Positions 58,366 through 64,000 of a DNA stretch of 64,000 nucleotides are shown one piece after another. The translations under genes and the position numbers were made by a program. The number at the start of each line of letters is the position of its first letter. Position 1 is the first letter of the stretch. The notes beneath the pieces were generated by a model. That model was not told where the DNA came from. It was given only the letters and a program-made list of their open reading frames with translations, and did no database searches. Origin of the DNA: Bacillus_AD sp047238185 (GTDB lineage: Bacteria > Bacillota > Bacilli > Bacillales > DSM-1321); assembly GCF_047238185.1 (NCBI RefSeq), contig NZ_JBDFMI010000001.1:124001-188000 (forward strand). The letters run 5' to 3'.

Positions 58366-59538
58366 GTGCAACCAGTAAAATTACGTTCATCTAGAATAGA
58401 TTACACTTTGTTCTTGATCCTATTCCTCCTTTTCCTATGTAGCTGCATCGCTATTTACAGTGCGCAATCAAGTGGACAATATGGAGGAAACTTTTTACTT
58501 AAGCAAATTGTTTGGTATATAGTCGGAGGTCTGATCATTTTTGGTGTCATTCGTTTAGACTCTGACCAATTAAAGAAAATTTCATGGTATGCATATGGAT
58601 TTGGCTTGGTTTCTTTAGCCGGTTTGATTGTGGCTCCCGAAAGCTTGGTGCCGAATATCAATGGTGCACATAGTTGGTATAAATTCCCTGGTTTAGGTTC
58701 CTTGCAGCCTTCTGAATTTATGAAGATATTTTTAATTGTGGCACTCGCCCAGGTAGTGACTTCACATCATGCCAAAAATGTGGTTAAAACAGTGAAATCT
58801 GATTTTTGGCTGTTGATTAAAATCGGAATTGTAACTGCTGTTCCGCTATTTCTAGTTATGCTGCAGCCTGACCTCGGTACAGGGCTGGTATTTCTATCTA
58901 TTATGGTCGGCGTTATTTTTGTATCGGGTATTTCGTGGAAAATCTTAGTCCCAATTTTTGGCGGGGGGATTGCCATTGCTACGACCGTTCTTGCGCTAGT
59001 TATATGGGCTCCTGACATATTGGAGAAATATCTTGGCGTTAAGCAATATCAATTCGGCCGTATTTACTCATGGATCGACCCCTACAATAATGAAAGCTCC
59101 TCTGGTTACCATTTGACCCGTTCTTTATTAGCAATCGGCTCTGGGGAGACAACAGGTAAAGGTTTAGGCAATCGGGAAGTATATTTGCCGGAGAGCCAGA
59201 CAGACTTTATCTTTTCAGTCATAGGGGAAGAATTCGGATTTGTTGGAACGAGCATTGTTGTCAGTCTCTTCTTCCTGTTGATCTACCATATAATTAAGAT
59301 AGCCATGAATACGAAAAACCATTTTTATACGTATATTTGTGTAGGGATCATCTCTATGATTACATTCCATGTATTCCAAAATGTCGGAATGACAATCGGG
59401 CTATTGCCGATTACCGGGATTCCGCTGCCGTTCATCAGTTACGGGGGAAGCTCGCTTCTCGGAAATATGCTTGGCATGGGAATTATTTTCAGTATCGGCT
59501 ATCACTATAAGAACTACATGTTCTCGACTGAAAAATAG
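58366..59538 (+). CDS. rodA: SEDS peptidoglycan polymerase, RodA type
   Basis: Polytopic SEDS glycosyltransferase of 390 aa that polymerises glycan strands from lipid II during cell elongation. About ten helices are visible. WYKFPGLGSLQPSEFMKI, MLQPDLGTGLVF, GEEFGFVGTSIVV and GIPLPFISYGGSSLLGNM are the SEDS hallmarks, the LQPD aspartate being essential in the family. The length favours RodA over FtsW or SpoVE, but the three are hard to separate by eye. The start is GTG 58366 with AAGGGG upstream. It stands alone between the repeat array and a terminator. Confidence 0.88.
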   Translation: MQPVKLRSSRIDYTLFLILFLLFLCSCIAIYSAQSSGQYGGNFLLKQIVWYIVGGLIIFGVIRLDSDQLKKISWYAYGFGLVSLAGLIVAPESLVPNINGAHSWYKFPGLGSLQPSEFMKIFLIVALAQVVTSHHAKNVVKTVKSDFWLLIKIGIVTAVPLFLVMLQPDLGTGLVFLSIMVGVIFVSGISWKILVPIFGGGIAIATTVLALVIWAPDILEKYLGVKQYQFGRIYSWIDPYNNESSSGYHLTRSLLAIGSGETTGKGLGNREVYLPESQTDFIFSVIGEEFGFVGTSIVVSLFFLLIYHIIKIAMNTKNHFYTYICVGIISMITFHVFQNVGMTIGLLPITGIPLPFISYGGSSLLGNMLGMGIIFSIGYHYKNYMFSTEK

Positions 59539-59591
59539 CAATTTGCATAGGGAAAGATAAAAAGGTTTCTTTTCCTAATACACATAAGACT

Positions 59592-59624
59592 GCACATCAC
59601 TTGCAGAAAGTGGTGTGCTTTTTT
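59592..59624 (+). terminator. Terminator of rodA
   Basis: GCACATCACTT (59592-59602) pairs with AAGTGGTGTGC (59608-59618), one G-U, followed by six T. Confidence 0.88.
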
Positions 59625-59685
59625 GTCTTTAAAACCGAGCCATACGTACCCATTCGCAGGGCTTTCCAACCACAAAGGAGTTAAA

Positions 59686-59754
59686 ATGACTAGCAATAAC
59701 GTTCTAATTCTCTTTGTTGTGTCCGAGATTATGCCGACATTGAAGTGTATATAG
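59686..59754 (+). CDS. Candidate 22-aa small ORF
   Basis: ATG 59686 follows AAAGGAG at ideal spacing and opens 22 codons (TSNNVLILFVVSEIMPT). The hydrophobic middle is too short for a firm membrane call. No family is known. The RBS is the only positive evidence. The remaining gap 59755-59942 holds a perfect 10-bp hairpin (59823-59832 with 59853-59862) and an imperfect direct repeat of TATGCTGCAGCT (59839 and 59895). Confidence 0.25.
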   Translation: MTSNNVLILFVVSEIMPTLKCI

Positions 59755-59942
59755 GCAGCTTCATAGCTTTTCAGGGGACAGATTATTGGAAGCGGCTTAA
59801 GAGAAGGGGATTTATACTCAGAAAAGGATAGAGAGCATTATGCTGCAGCTCATCTATCCTTTGTGTAGCCAGGAGGCCGTATTCACCATTCTTTTATGCT
59901 GCAGCTAGTTCGTCTATCCTAATAGGGTTAGGCTTCTTCCGC

Positions 59943-60272
59943 TTATTGTGGTTCCGCGCTAAATGGAAATTGCATTTTATACCCGATAAATTGCTGTTGG
60001 GATTGTGATAGAGATTTGGCTTCTGCCTTTTCCAGACTGTACCAGCCCTTCTTGAACATAAGATCATAAACATGGCGCTGCGCCTGCGAGCACTCTGTAA
60101 AAGAAGTGGAAATGTCTTCGTATAATCCTTTGTGGCTAGCTTCATGCATAGCGGTACTGTATGAATTCGTCATATGCTTTTCAGTGGCGAGCATATCATT
60201 CAGATAATCACGATCATTCATGGCCGGTGTTTCTGGCTGTTTTGTTTTAGGATTTTGGATCTTGGAATTCAT
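59943..60272 (-). CDS. CotF-like spore coat protein
   Basis: Protein of 109 aa with the CotF/YhcQ-type four-helix ferritin-like pattern: DRDYLNDMLATEKHMTNSYSTAMHEASHKGLYEDI and QAQRHVYDLMFKKGWYSLEKAEA. Such proteins sit in the coat of Bacillus spores. It follows a second family member by 14 nt, so both are made together, presumably late in sporulation in the mother cell (inference; no sigma-K promoter could be placed with certainty). Confidence 0.87.
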   Translation of the reverse strand: MNSKIQNPKTKQPETPAMNDRDYLNDMLATEKHMTNSYSTAMHEASHKGLYEDISTSFTECSQAQRHVYDLMFKKGWYSLEKAEAKSLSQSQQQFIGYKMQFPFSAEPQ

Positions 60273-60286
60273 TCAATGTGCTCCTT

Positions 60287-60568
60287 TCATGGTGCAGTTG
60301 GTGTTGAATTGGTTTGTGCGCCAAGGCTTAAATGCTGTAGAAACCGATTATATTGGCGTTCATGCATTTTTCCTAACTCAATAATCGTTTGCTTGATTTC
60401 TGGATCCTGGCAATTGGCTGCGAATAAACCCGCTTTTTTGGCTGCAATCAAATTCCAATTCATCATGTCGGTAAGATACAGAGCGTCTTTTGTAGTCGTT
60501 ACGGCAGGCGGTTCCTGAAATATATCTTGGGTAAGTGCGTTTGGCTGTTGCTGCTGATTCTGTTCCAT
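60287..60568 (-). CDS. CotF-family spore coat-associated protein
   Basis: Protein of 93 aa with a Gln-rich N-terminus (MEQNQQQQPNALTQ). A helical core TTKDALYLTDMMNWNLIAAKKAGLFAANCQDPEIKQTI and LGKMHERQYNRFLQHL follows, typical of the small partners of CotF-like proteins (YraD/YraF group). It is first of the two-gene coat unit; RBS AAAGGAGG. Its presence supports a spore-forming host. Confidence 0.83.
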   Translation of the reverse strand: MEQNQQQQPNALTQDIFQEPPAVTTTKDALYLTDMMNWNLIAAKKAGLFAANCQDPEIKQTIIELGKMHERQYNRFLQHLSLGAQTNSTPTAP

Positions 60569-60816
60569 GGAAAAACCTCCTTTATTTCCTTCTTAAACTC
60601 TTTGTTAGTGTGTACGGTGTTTTGGTTAATATGCAGGTGCAGCAAGCCATGCACAATTCCATCGCAGAGGACATAAAATAATAGAGGAATGGATGTAGAA
60701 GATACGGGTTAATAAAAAATTATTCATTTTCTAATGGTAAATTATTGCGGAATTTTCCAAAATCTCTTATGATAGATACATAAGATTTCTAAATGAAAAT
60801 TTTTTTACGTAAAAAA

Positions 60817-60834
60817 TGAATGAGTGTTCATTCA
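60817..60834. promoter_or_regulatory. FadR (YsiA) operator
   Basis: TGAATGAGTGTTCATTCA has the 7-bp arms TGAATGA/TCATTCA and 4-bp centre of the Bacillus FadR site. It lies 24-41 bp upstream of the fadN start. Long-chain acyl-CoA releases FadR and induces beta-oxidation (established in B. subtilis). Confidence 0.92.
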
Positions 60835-60857
60835 AACGTACAAAGGGGGACATTGTG

Positions 60858-63242
60858 TTGGTACGAAACATTCAAAAAGCTGCAGTATTGGGATCAGGGG
60901 TCATGGGAGCTGGTATTGCTGCACATCTTGCCAACGTTGGCATTCCTACATTGCTGCTAGATATCGTTCCGCGTGAATTGACGGATGCAGAAAAGCAAAA
61001 AGGGCTTACATTGGAAGATGCACAAGTAAGGAACCGGATATCTTCGGCTAATTTGCAGAAATTGTTAAAACAAAAGCCTGCGCCATTGGCGGTTAAGAAA
61101 AATATTGATTTAATCCAGACAGGAAATTTTGAGGACGATATGAATCGGCTTGCAGAAGTCGATTGGGTCATTGAGGTTGTCGTTGAAAACCTGAATGTGA
61201 AGAAACATGTATTCGAACAAGTGGATAAGCATAGAAAACCGGGCAGCATCATCTCATCCAATACGTCAGGCATATCAGTAGAAGCAATGGTTGAAGGACG
61301 TTCTGAAGATTTCCAAAAGCACTTTCTTGGTACGCACTTTTTCAACCCTCCACGTTATTTGAAATTGTTGGAAGTCATACCAACTCAATATACGGATCAA
61401 GATGTTCTATCGTTTATGAAAACCTTCGGTGAGGATGTTTTAGGAAAAGGGGTTGTAATCGCCAAGGATACGCCTAACTTCATCGCCAACCGAATAGGGA
61501 CATACGGCTTGCTCGTTACTGTCCAAGAAATGCTGAAAGGCGGATACAGCATCGGGGAAGTCGATTCCATTACAGGCCCGGTGATAGGCAGACCGTCAAG
61601 CGCCACATTCAGAACATTGGATGTAGTAGGGCTTGATACATTTGCGCATGTAGCGAAAAATGTATACGACCAAGTGGAGGGAGAAGAGAAGAACGTATTT
61701 GAAATCCCTTCTTTTATCCAAAAAATGCTGGAAAAAGGCTGGTTGGGCGCTAAGTCAGGCCAAGGGTTCTTCTTGAAGAAAGGAAAGGAAATCCTCGAGC
61801 TTAATCCAGAGACAATGGAATATGTTGAGCGCAAAAAATTAAAATCGGCCTCATTAGAAGCGAGCAAGCAGCAAAAAGGCTTACCGAATAAACTGAAAAC
61901 GCTTTTATATAGCGAAGATAAAGTTGGTTCGCTTCTATGGAACACTACAAGTCCGGTCCTTCTTTATTCCGCCCAATTACACGGGGAAATCGCCGATACA
62001 GTCCAGGCCATTGATGACGCAATGAAATGGGGGTTCGGCTGGCAGCAAGGCCCATTTGAAATGTGGGACAGCATCGGAGTTGCTAAATCCGTTGAACGGA
62101 TGAAAGCAGAAGGGAAAGAAGTGCCTGAATGGGTCGAGAATATGTTAGCGGAAGGAAACGGATCTTTCTATAAAGAAGAAGAAGGACACGTTTACTACTA
62201 TCATAACGGCAAATATATACAGGTTGAAGAAAATCCAAAAAATATAAATATCAAGCGCCTTAAGAAACAACAGGGTGTCATTAAAAAGAATAGCGGAGCA
62301 AGCTTGATCGATCTTGGAGATGGTGTTGCACTGCTCGAATTCCACTCTCAAAACAATGCAATCGGAATGGATATCATCCAAATGATCAATTACGCAGTGG
62401 ATGAAGTGGAGAAGAATTACAAAGGGTTGGTCATCGGCAACCAAGGAAAGAACTTCTGTGTAGGCGCCAATTTGGCCATGATGCTGATGGAAGCCCAGGA
62501 TGACAATATTTTTGAAATCCAAATGGTGGTGAGCCAATTCCAGCAAGCGATGTTGAAAATAAAATACAGCTCCAAGCCGGTTGTTGCTGCTCCGTTCAGC
62601 ATGACTTTGGGAGGAGGAGCGGAAGTGTGCCTTCCTGCTGCCCGTATCCAAGCATCCCCTGAAGCGTATATTGGCCTTGTAGAACCGGGTGTAGGCTTGA
62701 TACCTGGCGGAGGCGGAAGCAAAGAGCTTTATATTAAGCATATCGAAAGCTTGCCTAAAGGCGTAGATTTTGATATTCAAAAAGTCGCCAATAAGGTATT
62801 TGAAATGGTTGCGACTGCGAAGGTTTCTACTTCAGGACAGGAAGCGAGGGAAAATGGTTTCCTAAACAATTGCGATCAGGTAAGCGTCAATCCTGACCAT
62901 TTATTGTATGATGCTAAGCAATCTGTATTGGCCATGCATGAAGAAGGATATACACAACGTGTGCGCAGCAAAGTGCCTGTAGTCGGAGAAACCGGCTATG
63001 CCGCTTTATTGCTTGGCGCCCAAGCTATGAAATTATCAGGCTATCTATCTGAATATGATATGAACATTGCCGAAAAATTAGCGTACGTAATTGCAGGTGG
63101 GAATGTTCCTTACGGTACGGTAGTCGATGAACAATATCTATTGAATCTTGAGCTGGAAGCGTTTGTGAGCTTAATCCAACAGCCGAAGACACAAGCAAGA
63201 ATGCAAAATATGCTTGTAAAAGGAAAACCATTGCGTAACTAA
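60858..63242 (+). CDS. fadN: 3-hydroxyacyl-CoA dehydrogenase/enoyl-CoA hydratase FadN
   Basis: Multifunctional beta-oxidation enzyme of about 794 aa. The N-terminal half is a 3-hydroxyacyl-CoA dehydrogenase (AAVLGSGVMGAGIAAHLA for NAD, HFFNPPRYLKLLEVIP, PNFIANRIG). A second HAD-type segment follows (DTVQAIDDAMKWGFGWQQGPFEMWD). The C-terminal part is crotonase-like (GLVIGNQGKNFCVGANL, TLGGGAEVCLPAARIQ). This order is that of Bacillus FadN. The start is TTG 60858 or GTG 60855 behind AAAGGGGGA; the frame extends into the FadR operator but has no RBS there. It is followed by fadA in a fadNA operon. Confidence 0.95.
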   Translation: MVRNIQKAAVLGSGVMGAGIAAHLANVGIPTLLLDIVPRELTDAEKQKGLTLEDAQVRNRISSANLQKLLKQKPAPLAVKKNIDLIQTGNFEDDMNRLAEVDWVIEVVVENLNVKKHVFEQVDKHRKPGSIISSNTSGISVEAMVEGRSEDFQKHFLGTHFFNPPRYLKLLEVIPTQYTDQDVLSFMKTFGEDVLGKGVVIAKDTPNFIANRIGTYGLLVTVQEMLKGGYSIGEVDSITGPVIGRPSSATFRTLDVVGLDTFAHVAKNVYDQVEGEEKNVFEIPSFIQKMLEKGWLGAKSGQGFFLKKGKEILELNPETMEYVERKKLKSASLEASKQQKGLPNKLKTLLYSEDKVGSLLWNTTSPVLLYSAQLHGEIADTVQAIDDAMKWGFGWQQGPFEMWDSIGVAKSVERMKAEGKEVPEWVENMLAEGNGSFYKEEEGHVYYYHNGKYIQVEENPKNINIKRLKKQQGVIKKNSGASLIDLGDGVALLEFHSQNNAIGMDIIQMINYAVDEVEKNYKGLVIGNQGKNFCVGANLAMMLMEAQDDNIFEIQMVVSQFQQAMLKIKYSSKPVVAAPFSMTLGGGAEVCLPAARIQASPEAYIGLVEPGVGLIPGGGGSKELYIKHIESLPKGVDFDIQKVANKVFEMVATAKVSTSGQEARENGFLNNCDQVSVNPDHLLYDAKQSVLAMHEEGYTQRVRSKVPVVGETGYAALLLGAQAMKLSGYLSEYDMNIAEKLAYVIAGGNVPYGTVVDEQYLLNLELEAFVSLIQQPKTQARMQNMLVKGKPLRN

Positions 63243-63268
63243 TTTAGGCGGAAATGAGGAGGTTCGAC

Positions 63269-64000
63269 ATGAGAGAAGCGGTAATTGTAGCCGGTGCAAG
63301 AACACCGATCGGAAAAGCAAAGAAAGGAACGCTTGCACATGTACGCCCGGATGATCTGGGTGCATTAGTTGTAAAAGAAACAATGAAGCGAGCAGGCAAT
63401 TATGAAGGGAATATCGATGATTTAATTATTGGCTGTGCTATGCCTGAGGCTGAACAAGGCTTGAATATGGCAAGAAACATCGGGGCGTTGGCAGGCCTTC
63501 CCGATACAGTTCCTGCCATTACGATTAATCGTTACTGTTCAAGCGGGCTTCAATCCATCGCATATGGAGCAGAAAGAATCATGCTGGGACAAAGCGATAC
63601 AATCATTGCAGGCGGAGCGGAATCCATGAGCCTTGTTCCAATGATGGGGCATGTGACACGTCCTAATTTGACGCTTGCCCAAACAGCACCGGAATATTAT
63701 ATGGGAATGGGCCATACAGCCGAAGAAGTCGCCAAGAAATTCGGGATCTCCCGTGAAGACCAAGACGCATTTGCGGTAAGAAGCCATCAAAAGGCTGCAG
63801 CAGCCATTCAGTCCGGAAAATTCGAAGATGAAATTGTACCGGTAGATGTGGCATTGAAAACAGTTGGTAGCGACCATAAATTAAAAGAGAAGCATGTTAT
63901 GTTTTCAGTAGATGAGGGTGTGCGTCCGGATACAAGCGTTGCCGGCCTTTCCAGATTGCGCCCGGCCTTTTCGTTGACTGGAAGCGTAACAGCAGGAAAT
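63269..64000 (+). CDS. fadA: Acetyl-CoA acyltransferase FadA, 5' part
   Basis: Thiolase that cleaves 3-ketoacyl-CoA in the last step of beta-oxidation. It is open from ATG 63269 (AGGAGG upstream) to the window edge: 244 codons, about 60 percent of a typical 390-aa thiolase. Cys90 in NRYCSSGLQSIAYGAE is the acyl-accepting cysteine; the His and second Cys lie beyond the window. AGARTPIGKAKKGTLAHV and AGGAESMSLVPMMG are conserved. It starts 26 nt after fadN and shares its FadR control. Confidence 0.95.
   Translation, partial: MREAVIVAGARTPIGKAKKGTLAHVRPDDLGALVVKETMKRAGNYEGNIDDLIIGCAMPEAEQGLNMARNIGALAGLPDTVPAITINRYCSSGLQSIAYGAERIMLGQSDTIIAGGAESMSLVPMMGHVTRPNLTLAQTAPEYYMGMGHTAEEVAKKFGISREDQDAFAVRSHQKAAAAIQSGKFEDEIVPVDVALKTVGSDHKLKEKHVMFSVDEGVRPDTSVAGLSRLRPAFSLTGSVTAGN

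Noticed and set aside
60816..60857. Upstream ATG 60816 as the fadN start
   Set aside because: It lies inside the FadR operator, before the AAAGGGGGA RBS, and would add residues absent from FadN homologues.
1..64000. Prophage, transposon, CRISPR array, tRNA or rRNA genes
   Set aside because: None seen: no integrase, transposase, regularly spaced repeats, cloverleaf-forming segments or rRNA-like conserved blocks. The only repeat cluster is the short intergenic array at 57.8 kb.

Overview
The window is a chromosomal segment of a low-to-moderate GC, endospore-forming member of the Bacillaceae. This rests on the gene families (SwrC-type RND pump, the yrk-type sulfur cluster, FadN/FadA, KatA, CotF-like coat proteins), on strong AGGAGG-type ribosome binding sites with frequent GTG/TTG starts, and on Bacillus-style regulatory elements: a perfect PerR box, a FadR box, and guanidine-I and c-di-AMP riboswitches. 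I cannot name the species. No rRNA, tRNA, CRISPR array, insertion sequence or prophage was seen. The window ends inside fadA.

Layout. 0-7.4 kb: an RND exporter under a probable TetR operator, a Nudix hydrolase, and a glnQHMP-type polar amino acid ABC transporter. 7.6-11.9 kb: a persulfide/sulfane-sulfur regulon with two palindromic operators (rhodanese-like anchor, CstR-type sensor, TusA-rhodanese, DsrE-like, rhodanese-persulfide dioxygenase, TusA, TauE). 12-17 kb: a BRCT protein, a split ThrE exporter, a PadR/HAAS pair, a glutamine-amidotransferase-fold hydrolase and a DUF3267 membrane zincin. 17.4-23.6 kb: PerR-controlled katA, an MMPL exporter with its TetR repressor and operator, and guanidine-riboswitch-controlled SMR exporters. 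23.8-30.2 kb: a c-di-AMP-riboswitch leader, an unrecognised 34-aa membrane peptide, kdpFABC, and a KdpD that has no histidine kinase.

30.2-37.6 kb: a divergent TetR/SDR pair with matching operators, a D-cysteine desulfhydrase-like enzyme, YkoP-like and HIT proteins, a lipoprotein, a decayed 1.1-kb stretch with two broken small genes, and a second PadR/HAAS module. That module feeds a membrane protein built from tandem 2-TM repeats and carries two overlapping operator copies at its promoter. 37.7-45.1 kb: an M20 amidohydrolase and two paralogous MFS permeases diverge from a LysR regulator; a MaoC-like hydratase, a frameshifted gene and a second M20 amidohydrolase follow. 45.2-48.7 kb: maltose acetyltransferase, a LacI regulator and an oligo-1,6-glucosidase, with an identical operator in front of the last two.

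48.8-56.5 kb: central sugar-phosphate genes rpiA, zwf, tkt, 6-phosphogluconate dehydrogenase, tal and pgi, which is almost a complete pentose phosphate pathway without lactonase or epimerase. 56.6-64 kb: an unknown protein, an HxlR regulator, a 177-bp intergenic direct repeat, a RodA-type SEDS polymerase, two CotF-like spore coat proteins, and fadN-fadA behind a FadR operator.

The main theme is local regulation by small molecules. Riboswitches read guanidine and c-di-AMP. Repressors read peroxide, persulfide, acyl-CoA and drug-like ligands. For most units the operator can be seen next to the gene it should control. Positions and motifs were read by eye. Family assignments come from recalled motifs and gene order, not from database searches.
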